Positions 1-5,012 of a stretch of DNA of 5,240 nt are shown here, piece after piece. Both the position numbers and the translations under genes were made by a program. This stretch comes from an uncultured Verrucomicrobiota bacterium (lineage in GTDB: Bacteria > Verrucomicrobiota > Verrucomicrobiia > Methylacidiphilales > Verrucolacustridaceae). The stretch lies in NCBI GenBank assembly GCA_903905395.1, contig CAIVGD010000010.1, positions 1 through 5,240 on the forward strand, read 5' to 3'. A model generated the notes under the pieces. The model did not search any database. It saw only the letters and a program-made list of their open reading frames with translations, and was not told the DNA's origin. Position 1 is the stretch's first letter. Each line of letters opens with the position of its first letter.

Positions 1-1
1 A

Positions 2-31
2 CATTCCCACATTCTTGGGAATGTGGGAATG
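2..31. repeat. Perfect 13-bp inverted repeat with 4-nt loop
   Basis: CATTCCCACATTC at 2-14 and GAATGTGGGAATG at 19-31 are exact reverse complements separated by TTGG. The 3' arm is followed by a further partial copy, ATGTGGGAA, at 32-40. It could be a terminator stem for a gene left of the window, but no T-run follows on the plus strand. A short dispersed palindromic repeat is equally possible. Confidence 0.75.
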
Positions 32-88
32 ATGTGGGAAGGGGGAGTTAGAAGGGGCTGAGGGCGATGAGGACGGAGGAGCCCTGGC

Positions 89-112
89 GGGTGGGTAGGG
101 GGTGGGGAGGGG
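89..112 (+). other. Putative G-quadruplex motif
   Basis: Five consecutive G-runs of 3, 3, 5, 4 and 4 bases are separated by loops of one or two bases (T, TA, T, A). This satisfies the usual G3+ N1-7 pattern with very short loops, which generally favours a stable parallel quadruplex. It lies in the gene-free flank, on the strand opposite to the nearest gene (235-981 minus), about 120 bases beyond that gene's stop. Confidence 0.6.
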
Positions 113-142
113 CTTGCGCGTTCTTTGGGAATTGTGGCAGGA

Positions 143-216
143 CGCGATTTACATATCGCGCCGTGCTGGCGGGATTTGAATTATCTGTTTCCTACGCGCG
201 GGATGCCTGAATCCCG
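143..216 (-). repeat. Nested inverted repeats downstream of minus-strand gene
   Basis: CGCGAT (143-148) pairs with ATCGCG (155-160) across a 6-nt loop. CGGGAT (199-204) pairs with ATCCCG (211-216) across a 6-nt loop. CGGGATT at 170-176 can pair with the same right arm, extended as AATCCCG at 210-216, so two foldings compete. The inner hairpin begins about 18 bases after the stop of the minus-strand gene and may end or protect its mRNA. No U-run follows in that direction, so an intrinsic terminator is not convincing. Confidence 0.4.
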
Positions 217-234
217 GCCGCCTCTGCGATATAT

Positions 235-981
235 TTACAACTCCCGGTGGAGTTTTTTGGCGGTCTGCCCCTTGATTGCGCTGTAAAGAATCGCCTGCTC
301 CCCGTACTCGATCCACGGGCCGTAGGGTACCTGCTCGTCCTCGACGAATTTCCAATCGGTCTTGTCCAGCCCGCTCAAGCCGAGGTAATCACGCACCGCC
401 GGCGAGACATCCAGGCCGGCCCGGGAATAACGGGTGGGGCGTTCCTCTCCGAAAACGTACTCTGCATGGTCGTAGCGCAGGGGCCCGACATCCTCCCACT
501 GGGCAAAACACACCTTGTTTTGAAATTTGATCATCACCCAACGCCCCTTGCACTGGGATTCCAGGCGATCCTTTTGGAAGTCTTTCTCGTTCCACCAGGG
601 GACAAACGCCCGCGCTTTTTTAGGGAAGGCGATATCGTTGAAGGGCAGAGCGACGTAGAATGGGTTGAGGGTTGGCGCAAACTTCTCGGGTAAACTCGCT
701 TCACGGAACTTCTTCGCGTCCTTCCGGTCATCCGGGTAGTCGATGCCGCCAAAGTTCTTTTTCCAAAACTCATCCCAAGCACTTTTAATGTTTGTCGTGG
801 AACTGATACTCGTCCCCCCTTGCCCAATCCAAAAATAGGTGGTTATGATATTTCTTTTAGTCGGGAAACTACACGTGGTGGTGGAACCCGAGTCCTTCCT
901 AGGCTCAACTTTGGGTTTAAGAGACTCAACCCCAATAGCTTGTGATGCAAGAATTGGGAAGACCACAAGGCCGATTTTCAT
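235..981 (-). CDS. Secreted protein with RlpA-like double-psi beta-barrel signature
   Basis: Encodes 248 residues from the ATG at 981. That start has a GAGGG ribosome site at 988-992 with 6-nt spacing and begins directly with a signal-like segment (MKIGLVVFPILASQA). An ATG at 996 is the main alternative. Starts further upstream would run through the GGGGTCTGACCCC repeats and are unlikely. After a charged, Ser/Thr-rich linker (20-60), the region around 105-225 holds NPFYVALPFND, two cysteines (144, 158), QWEDVGP (161-167) and AGLDVSPAVRDYLGL (188-202). The DxGP then D-[LV]SPA-x-LG order is what RlpA/DPBB proteins show around their conserved aspartate. The likely location is the periplasm or cell surface, possibly acting on cell wall. 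Substrate and activity are unknown. The gene's 5' third is richer in A/T than its 3' part. It is divergent from rpsB with no evident functional link. Confidence 0.75.
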   Translation of the reverse strand: MKIGLVVFPILASQAIGVESLKPKVEPRKDSGSTTTCSFPTKRNIITTYFWIGQGGTSISSTTNIKSAWDEFWKKNFGGIDYPDDRKDAKKFREASLPEKFAPTLNPFYVALPFNDIAFPKKARAFVPWWNEKDFQKDRLESQCKGRWVMIKFQNKVCFAQWEDVGPLRYDHAEYVFGEERPTRYSRAGLDVSPAVRDYLGLSGLDKTDWKFVEDEQVPYGPWIEYGEQAILYSAIKGQTAKKLHREL

Positions 982-1003
982 TAAAATCCCTCGCATATAA
1001 CAA

Positions 1004-1032
1004 CCTATGAATGACTTAAGTAGTTTTGTCAA
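1004..1032 (-). promoter_or_regulatory. Weak sigma-70-type promoter candidate for the secreted protein
   Basis: On the minus strand, a perfect TTGACA (1032-1027) lies just downstream of an A/T-rich tract. A 17-nt spacer leads to CATAGG (1009-1004), which matches only three bases of the -10 consensus. It would place the transcript start just ahead of the chosen start codon at 981. The -35 box is good and the -10 box is poor. Confidence 0.25.
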
Positions 1033-1072
1033 CATAAAAATGTAAAAACTTTTAACACCCCACGACTCCGTT

Positions 1073-1136
1073 TGGGGTCTGACCCCAGATCCGTTCCCAA
1101 TTTGTCCGGAATTTTCCAAAACGGGGTCTGACCCCA
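1073..1136. repeat. Two copies of palindromic GGGGTCTGACCCC repeat
   Basis: GGGGTCTGACCCC occurs at 1074-1086 and again at 1123-1135, each followed by A. Each copy is a 6-bp perfect dyad (GGGGTC / GACCCC) around a central T. The 36 bases between them contain a small GGAA-TT-TTCC dyad. From memory, this motif is widely dispersed in many bacterial genomes and is often seen near REP-associated (IS200-like) transposases. No transposase is present here, so a non-autonomous remnant is the likeliest reading. Confidence 0.65.
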
Positions 1137-1162
1137 CGCCTGTCCTTAAAGAAAAAGGGAAG

Positions 1163-1313
1163 CTTGGCTACGCCGAAGAAATCCCTACGTTGATGATGCC
1201 TTGCTCTACTTTTTCGATTGAAAAAGAGGCGCGAGGCCTGGGATCCACGTCCGTTTACGCGGACAACGAAACTGAAACCCTATTCCCTAGAAAGGGAAGC
1301 CCCGCCCTTGGCG
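1163..1313 (+). promoter_or_regulatory. Structured rpsB mRNA leader (candidate autoregulatory element)
   Basis: Several hairpins follow one another upstream of rpsB. The first is CTTGGC/GCCGAAG at 1163-1178, with one bulge. The second is CTTTTTC/GAAAAAG at 1209-1226. The third is GTCCG/CGGAC at 1249-1264. The fourth is TTCCCT/AGGGAA at 1283-1298 around an AGAA loop. The fifth is CGCC/GGCG at 1303-1313, ending 16 bases before the ribosome site. In several bacteria S2 represses its own rpsB-tsf operon through the mRNA leader, so a comparable role is plausible. No match to a named leader family is claimed. Confidence 0.4.
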
Positions 1314-1341
1314 AGGTCATAGACGAACAGGAGATACGATC

Positions 1342-2106
1342 ATGGTAGTAACAGAAACAGAAGTGAAACGATTACTCGAAGCCGGAGTCCATTTCGGACA
1401 CCGCACCGACAAGTGGAATCCCAAGATGAAAGAATTCATCTTCGGGCCGAGGAACGGGATCTACATCATCGATCTTTCCCGTACCGCTGAGCAGGTTCGC
1501 AAGGCTGCCGACTTTTTGCGCGAGGCCGCGGCCAAAGGCGGTCGCGTCCTGTTCGTGGGCACCAAAAAACCCGCCCAGGAAGTGGTCAAGGAGCTGGCCG
1601 AACGCACCAGCTCCCATTATGTCACTGGACGTTGGCTGGGAGGCACTCTCACAAATCTCACCACCATCCGCCGCAGCGTGGCTCGCTTGAAGAGCATCGA
1701 GACCAAAGAGACGTCTGGCGCGATGGATCTCCTTCCCAAGAAAGAGTCCGCCGCCCTCCGTCGCGAAAAGGCCAAGCTCAGCCGCAATCTGGCCGGCATC
1801 TTGGAAATGGATAAAATTCCAGCGGCCATGATCGTCGTCGATATGCCCCGTGAAGAAATTGCCGTGAAGGAGGCCCGACGCCTTCGCATCCCGGTCATCG
1901 CTCTCGCGGATACCAACGCCGATCCCGAGCAGGCGGACATCCCTGTGCCGTGCAACGACGACGCGATCCGATCGATTCGTGCCGTGATGGAGCCGATGGC
2001 CGATGCCATTGAGGAGGGCCGTCGCCGAGGACCCACCGAGGGGCAGGAGAAGAAAAAAGACAAAGATAAAACCCCCAAGGAAAAGGAAGCGGCTATCGCC
2101 GCCTAA
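1342..2106 (+). CDS. rpsB: 30S ribosomal protein S2
   Basis: Encodes 254 residues, close to the usual bacterial S2 length. S2 binds late to the 30S body-head junction near S1 and is needed for initiation-competent ribosomes. Family hallmarks run in order: GVHFGHRTDKWNPKM at 15-29, GPRNGIYIIDL at 35-45, FVGTKKPAQE at 71-80, RWLGGTLTN at 97-105, and the second S2 signature from P160 to P184 with VVDMPREEIAVKEA. DTNADP at 190-195 is also typical. The start is supported by AGGAG at 1329-1333, 8 nt before the ATG. The C-terminal 26 residues form a lysine-rich, low-complexity tail, which varies between lineages. tsf follows after 30 bases with its own ribosome site, so the two are almost certainly one operon. 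Confidence 0.98.
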   Translation: MVVTETEVKRLLEAGVHFGHRTDKWNPKMKEFIFGPRNGIYIIDLSRTAEQVRKAADFLREAAAKGGRVLFVGTKKPAQEVVKELAERTSSHYVTGRWLGGTLTNLTTIRRSVARLKSIETKETSGAMDLLPKKESAALRREKAKLSRNLAGILEMDKIPAAMIVVDMPREEIAVKEARRLRIPVIALADTNADPEQADIPVPCNDDAIRSIRAVMEPMADAIEEGRRRGPTEGQEKKKDKDKTPKEKEAAIAA

Positions 2107-2136
2107 TCGCGGAGCCCAGAGCGAAAGGAAAAAATC

Positions 2137-2769
2137 ATGAGCACCGCCGCTGCCATTGACCCAAAAATCGTCAAGGAACTCCGTGACCGCACCCATGCCG
2201 GTATGATGGATTGCAAGAACGCCCTGACCGAAGCCCACGGCAACCCTGAGGAGGCCGAGAAGATCCTTCGCAAGAAGTTCAATCTTTCAGCCAGCAAAAA
2301 AGCCGGTCGGGAAACTCGGGAAGGCGTCATCGCCTCCTACATTCATCTGGGGGGCAAAGTGGGCGTCCTCGTCGAGGTGAACTGCGAGACCGATTTTGTC
2401 GCGAAGAACGAAAACTTCCGCGAATTGGTCAAGGACATCACCCTGCAGATCGCGGCCGCCAGCCCGATCTACGTCAGCCGTCAAGAGGTGCCGGAGAAAG
2501 CGCTCAATGACGAAAGGGAAGTGGCCGCCGCCCAGATAAAGGGCAAGCCCGCCCCCATCGTGGAGAAGATCGTGGCCGGCAAGGTGGAGAAGTACTACAG
2601 CACCGTCTGTCTGATGGAGCAGGCCTTCGTCAAAGACGCCAACCTCACGATCAAGGATGTCGTCGCATCCAAAATCGGTGAGCTGGGCGAAAACATCGTC
2701 GTGCGTCGGTTCACACGTTTTGCTGTGGGCGAGGGCGGGGAAGCCACTCCGAAACCCGAAGAAGCCTAA
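2137..2769 (+). CDS. tsf: Translation elongation factor Ts
   Basis: Encodes 210 residues and acts as the guanine-nucleotide exchange factor that recharges EF-Tu from its GDP to its GTP form in the cytoplasm. The N-terminal UBA-like module (about 8-45) contains the first EF-Ts signature, LRDRTHAGMMDCKNAL at 15-30. The second signature, EVNCETDFVAK at 80-90, includes the TDFV segment whose Asp-Phe pair inserts into EF-Tu. The protein is shorter than the roughly 280-residue E. coli form and resembles the compact forms known from Thermus and others, with a reduced C-terminal core. AAGGAA at 2125-2130 lies 6 nt before the ATG. pyrH and frr, common downstream neighbours of tsf, are absent; amtB follows after a spacer with hairpins. 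Confidence 0.97.
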   Translation: MSTAAAIDPKIVKELRDRTHAGMMDCKNALTEAHGNPEEAEKILRKKFNLSASKKAGRETREGVIASYIHLGGKVGVLVEVNCETDFVAKNENFRELVKDITLQIAAASPIYVSRQEVPEKALNDEREVAAAQIKGKPAPIVEKIVAGKVEKYYSTVCLMEQAFVKDANLTIKDVVASKIGELGENIVVRRFTRFAVGEGGEATPKPEEA

Positions 2770-2790
2770 AACCCAGGAGCTGAACCTGCC

Positions 2791-2822
2791 TGCAAGGCGG
2801 CCATTCCTGGCCGTCTCTCGCA
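2791..2822 (+). terminator. Hairpin after tsf, possible terminator
   Basis: GGCGGCCA (2796-2803) pairs with TGGCCGTC (2808-2815) around a TTCC loop, with one G-U pair, and TGC/GCA closes the base outside a small internal loop. It starts 22 bases after the tsf stop. The following bases (TCTCGCAATAAA) are not a proper T-run, so it may protect or process the 3' end of the rpsB-tsf mRNA rather than terminate by itself. A smaller GCCC/GGGC hairpin follows at 2832-2842. Confidence 0.4.
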
Positions 2823-2859
2823 ATAAACCCGGCCCGAAGGGCGGTGGAAAAAGGGGAGC

Positions 2860-2878
2860 GCCAAAGCGTGTCTTTGGC
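2860..2878. promoter_or_regulatory. 19-bp dyad, candidate activator (NtrC-type) enhancer site
   Basis: GCCAAAG at 2860-2866 and CTTTGGC at 2872-2878 are perfect reverse complements around CGTGT. The centre is about 145 bases upstream of the start predicted from the sigma-54 promoter, a usual distance for an enhancer-binding-protein site. The half-site does not closely match the enterobacterial NtrC consensus (TGCACCA), so the activator is uncertain. As RNA it would form a 7-bp hairpin, so part of the tsf 3' region is the alternative. Confidence 0.35.
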
Positions 2879-2947
2879 TGTAAATCGCCACGGGTATGCC
2901 TGAAAATCTCATCGCGTATCAGAAACTCAGAAATACCAGTCATTACC

Positions 2948-2960
2948 CATCAACAAATTA
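2948..2960 (+). promoter_or_regulatory. IHF-like bending site
   Basis: CATCAACAAATTA matches 12 of 13 positions of the consensus WATCAANNNNTTR; only the first base differs. It is followed by an A/T-rich run and lies between the upstream dyad and the -24 box. That is where IHF or HU bends DNA so that the activator can reach sigma-54 RNA polymerase. Whether this organism has IHF itself is unknown. Confidence 0.45.
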
Positions 2961-2987
2961 AAAATATTTTAGAGGGTTTTCAAAACT

Positions 2988-3003
2988 TGGCATGGTACTT
3001 GCT
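2988..3003 (+). promoter_or_regulatory. Sigma-54 (RpoN) -24/-12 promoter of the amtB-PII operon
   Basis: TGGCATGGTACTTGCT matches the consensus TGGCACGN4TTGCW with one mismatch (T for C at the sixth base). The invariant GG (2989-2990) and GC (3001-3002) are separated by exactly 10 bases. The predicted start is near 3014, about 78 nt before the amtB ATG. Nitrogen-limitation genes such as amtB-glnK are classic sigma-54/NtrC targets, so motif and context agree. Confidence 0.88.
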
Positions 3004-3091
3004 TTAATAGACATGACCTCATGGAGAAAGTCTGCTTCAAGGGTCCGTCCTCGTGACGATAGATAACAGACCAAGTAAAGGAGATGAAAGT

Positions 3092-4561
3092 ATGATGATG
3101 CAAAGTATGTTGGGATGGCGCCCGCTCGTGGTGCTCTCGGTATTATGGTTGTCGGTCATGGGGGTCCGTGCGGACGCGCCCGTTCCGACCCTCGAACAGC
3201 GGGTCGCTGGTCTGGAGGCTTACCTCGGCAACGGGGACCCCACCGCCGCGCTCAAAGACGCCAAGGGAAATATTCCTGAAGGACTGACTACCGCTTCCGT
3301 GGGTATCGCCGGTCCCGGCCACAACGCCTGGATGATGACCTCCGCCGCTTTGGTGTTGTTCATGACTCTTCCCGGACTCGCCCTGTTTTACGGCGGCTTG
3401 GTCCGTTCCAAGAACGTTCTGTCCGTCTTGGCCCAATGTCTCGGCATCACTGGGTTGGTGACGATTCTCTGGTGGGCGGTCGGCTACAGCCTCGTCTTCG
3501 GTAAGGGATTCGAAAGCCCAATCCTGGGCGGATTGGATTTTCTCTTTTTGAAAGGGGTGAACTCCGCGCCGAACACAGATTACGCATACTGGGTTTCCCA
3601 GAATGTTTTCAGCATGTACCAGATGATGTTCGCAATCATCACCCCGGCCCTGATCATCGGCGCAATCGCGGAGCGCATTAAATTCTCCGCCATCCTCCTC
3701 TTTGTCGGAGCCTGGATGTTCATCGTTTACTTCCCGCTTGCCCACATGGTCTGGGGGATCAACGGATTGATGAACGGAGTTTGGAATGCCGGAGCCTCGA
3801 TCAAGGCGATCGACTTTGCCGGCGGCACGGTGGTTCACATGTCCTCCGGATGGTCCGCTCTGATTCTTTGTATGATCCTCGGCAAGCGCCTGGGCTTTGG
3901 CAAAGAGCAGATGGCCCCGCATAGCATGGTCCTTTGCATGGTCGGCACCGGGATGCTCTGGGTCGGTTGGTACGGATTTAATGCCGGCTCGGCCGTTGCC
4001 GCGGACGGGGTGGCTGCCAACGCGTTTATGACGACGACTCTCGCCACGGGTGTCGGCGCCTTTATCTGGGCGGTGGCCGAATATTTTGACAAGGGCAAAG
4101 CCAGCGTTCTCGGCTTCTGCTCCGGGGCGGTGGCGGGCCTCGTGGTCATCACCCCCGCAACCGGCTTCGTCAACGCCTCCGGCGCGATCATCATTGGAGT
4201 CGCCGCCGGCCTTGTGCCTTGGTTTTTCTGTACCCGCGTGAAGAAATGGTTTGGCTACGACGACGCCCTGGACACCTTTGGGGTCCACGCGGTGGGCGGC
4301 ACGATGGGGGCGTTTCTCACTGGAGTGCTGGCGACAGCCGAGGTGAACTCGAATCTCAACACGAATCTGAAAGATATCGTGGGTCACACGCTCTATATCG
4401 AGCAGCTCAAGTGTATCGCCGTAACTCTGGTCCTTTCGATCGTCGGCACGACCGTCATTGCCCTCACTCTTAAGGCTCTCTTGGGTCTGCGCCCGGCCGT
4501 CGAGGCGGAACGCGAAGGCCTGGACGTCAGCGATCACGAAGAAAAGGGCTATATCTATTAA
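3092..4561 (+). CDS. amtB: Ammonium transporter Amt with signal peptide
   Basis: Encodes 489 residues and forms a trimeric inner-membrane channel for ammonium/ammonia. The ATG at 3092 is chosen because AAAGGAG (3077-3083) lies 8 nt upstream; a GTG at 3053 would add 13 polar residues before the signal. Residues 1-27 are a signal peptide ending VRA. A periplasmic stretch of about 50 residues follows, with a short helical LEQRVAGLEAYLG segment. Eleven membrane helices then fit, from about 78 to 463. Key sites are present: FYGGLVRSKN after helix 1, AERIKFS (193-199), HMVW with W221, DFAGGTVVHM with D241 and pore H249, GWYGFNAGSA, and DTFGVHAVGG with the second pore histidine, H399. The tail EREGLDVSDHEE resembles the AmtB C-terminus that contacts GlnK. 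The first PII gene starts 33 bases downstream. Confidence 0.97.
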   Translation: MMMQSMLGWRPLVVLSVLWLSVMGVRADAPVPTLEQRVAGLEAYLGNGDPTAALKDAKGNIPEGLTTASVGIAGPGHNAWMMTSAALVLFMTLPGLALFYGGLVRSKNVLSVLAQCLGITGLVTILWWAVGYSLVFGKGFESPILGGLDFLFLKGVNSAPNTDYAYWVSQNVFSMYQMMFAIITPALIIGAIAERIKFSAILLFVGAWMFIVYFPLAHMVWGINGLMNGVWNAGASIKAIDFAGGTVVHMSSGWSALILCMILGKRLGFGKEQMAPHSMVLCMVGTGMLWVGWYGFNAGSAVAADGVAANAFMTTTLATGVGAFIWAVAEYFDKGKASVLGFCSGAVAGLVVITPATGFVNASGAIIIGVAAGLVPWFFCTRVKKWFGYDDALDTFGVHAVGGTMGAFLTGVLATAEVNSNLNTNLKDIVGHTLYIEQLKCIAVTLVLSIVGTTVIALTLKALLGLRPAVEAEREGLDVSDHEEKGYIY

Positions 4562-4594
4562 TCAGGGGTTCATCCCGAAAATAAGGAGAAAAAT

Positions 4595-4939
4595 ATGTCC
4601 CTGAAAAAAGTCGAAGCGATTATCAAGCCCTTCAAGCTGGAAGAAGTGAAGGAAGCCCTTCACGATGCCGGCATTGAGGGCATGACGGTGACTGAGGTCA
4701 AGGGCTTCGGTCGCCAGAAAGGTCACACCGAGATCTACCGCGGAAGCGAGTACACGGTGGACTTCTTGCCCAAGGTGAAGCTGGAGATCATCCTCGCCGC
4801 GTCCTCGGTGGACAAAGCGGTGGCCGTGATCCTCAAGGCCTCGAAAACCGGCAAGATCGGCGACGGCAAGATTTTTGTCCTCCCTGTGGATGAGGCCATC
4901 CGCATCCGAACCGAGGACAAGGGAGAGAAAGCAATCTGA
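4595..4939 (+). CDS. glnK: Nitrogen regulatory protein PII (first copy, AmtB-linked)
   Basis: Encodes 114 residues, the usual PII length. PII trimers sense ATP/ADP and 2-oxoglutarate, and AmtB-linked PII plugs the transporter with its T-loop when nitrogen is sufficient. The sequence covers the fold from MSLKKVEAIIKPFKLEEVKE to the end. The T-loop includes GFGRQKGHTEIYRGSEY; Y53 corresponds to the uridylylated Tyr51 of E. coli GlnB, so covalent modification is possible. Q41 and K60 (Gln39 and Lys58 in E. coli) and TGKIGDGKIF (85-94), with R103 and R105, supply the nucleotide and 2-oxoglutarate site. AAGGAG at 4583-4588 is 6 nt from the ATG. The symbol follows the amtB linkage; by sequence the protein is about as close to GlnB. 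Residue 54, next to the modification site, is Thr. Confidence 0.95.
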   Translation: MSLKKVEAIIKPFKLEEVKEALHDAGIEGMTVTEVKGFGRQKGHTEIYRGSEYTVDFLPKVKLEIILAASSVDKAVAVILKASKTGKIGDGKIFVLPVDEAIRIRTEDKGEKAI

Positions 4940-4956
4940 CGGCATGATTTCCAGCG

Positions 4957-5012
4957 TGACGGGGCCCATGGGGGCAGGGTATGACAACCCTTCCCCTGTG
5001 AGCCCCCCGTCG
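4957..5012 (+). other. Long GC-rich hairpin between the two PII genes
   Basis: GACGGGG (4958-4964) pairs with CCCCGTC (5005-5011), and a flanking U-G pair at 4957/5012 can extend it. Inside, CATGGGGG (4967-4974) pairs with CCCCTGTG (4993-5000), including two wobble pairs. AGGGT (4976-4980) pairs with ACCCT (4987-4991) around an ATGACA loop. Only small bulges interrupt a stem of roughly 20 pairs. It is followed by A-rich sequence rather than a T-run, so an intrinsic terminator on the plus strand is unlikely. A processing, stability or read-through-limiting element is more likely. It ends 16 bases before the AAGGA ribosome site of the next gene. Confidence 0.65.

Larger units (their letters stand above)
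1..234. other. Gene-free left flank with repeats and G-rich run
   Basis: No convincing coding frame is seen on either strand; frames at the left edge close quickly. The stretch contains a palindrome at 2-31, a G-rich run at 89-112, and inverted repeats at 143-160 and 199-216 just beyond the stop of the minus-strand gene. A diverged copy of the first motif (TTCTTGGGAATGTGG at 12-26) recurs as TTCTTTGGGAATTGTGG at 121-137, with two single-base insertions. It reads as ordinary intergenic DNA with decayed repeats. Confidence 0.7.
982..1341. other. Divergent intergenic spacer between secreted-protein gene and rpsB
   Basis: This 360-base spacer separates divergent genes. From left to right it holds an A/T-rich segment with the minus-strand promoter candidate, the paired GGGGTCTGACCCC repeats, and a hairpin-rich stretch (1163-1313) leading into the rpsB ribosome site at 1329-1333. 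No well-matched sigma-70 promoter for rpsB could be picked by eye. A plus-strand frame stays open from 1046 to the stop at 1348, but it has no ribosome site. Confidence 0.6.
2770..3091 (+). other. tsf-amtB spacer: hairpins, enhancer region, sigma-54 promoter, leader
   Basis: This spacer of about 320 bases carries tsf 3' hairpins (2791-2842), a dyad (2860-2878), a tandem TCAGAAAC/TCAGAAAT pair (2919-2934), an A/T-rich segment with an IHF-type site (2948-2960), and the -24/-12 promoter (2988-3003). A leader of about 78 nt follows from a predicted start near 3014. Short frames at 2895-2960 and 3021-3056 lack ribosome sites and are not called as genes. Confidence 0.75.

Noticed and set aside
165..190. 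tRNA-like fragment (minus strand TTCAAAT followed by CCCGCC)
   Set aside because: The T-loop-like bases are not flanked by a pairing stem and no cloverleaf or anticodon arm could be built, so an attachment-site remnant is not supported.
247..693. Plus-strand frame opposite the secreted-protein gene
   Set aside because: It has no ribosome site or recognisable motifs, while the minus strand shows a signal peptide and conserved-looking DPBB motifs.
982..1137. N-terminal extension of the secreted-protein gene to an ATG at 1137
   Set aside because: The extra residues are translated through the two GGGGTCTGACCCC repeats and A/T-rich upstream DNA, and they would bury the signal peptide. The ATG at 981 has a good ribosome site.
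1372..2238. Long minus-strand frame opposite rpsB and tsf
   Set aside because: It is antisense to two unmistakable conserved genes and its translation has no recognisable family features.
2287..2943. Minus-strand frame opposite tsf
   Set aside because: It is antisense to EF-Ts, which carries both family signatures.
2895..2960. Short frame (21 codons) upstream of amtB
   Set aside because: It has no ribosome site and ends inside the IHF-type site, upstream of the predicted transcript start.
3143..4537. 464-codon minus-strand frame opposite amtB
   Set aside because: Its product is rich in Asp, His and Gly in a way typical of the reverse strand of a hydrophobic membrane protein. AmtB on the plus strand is certain.
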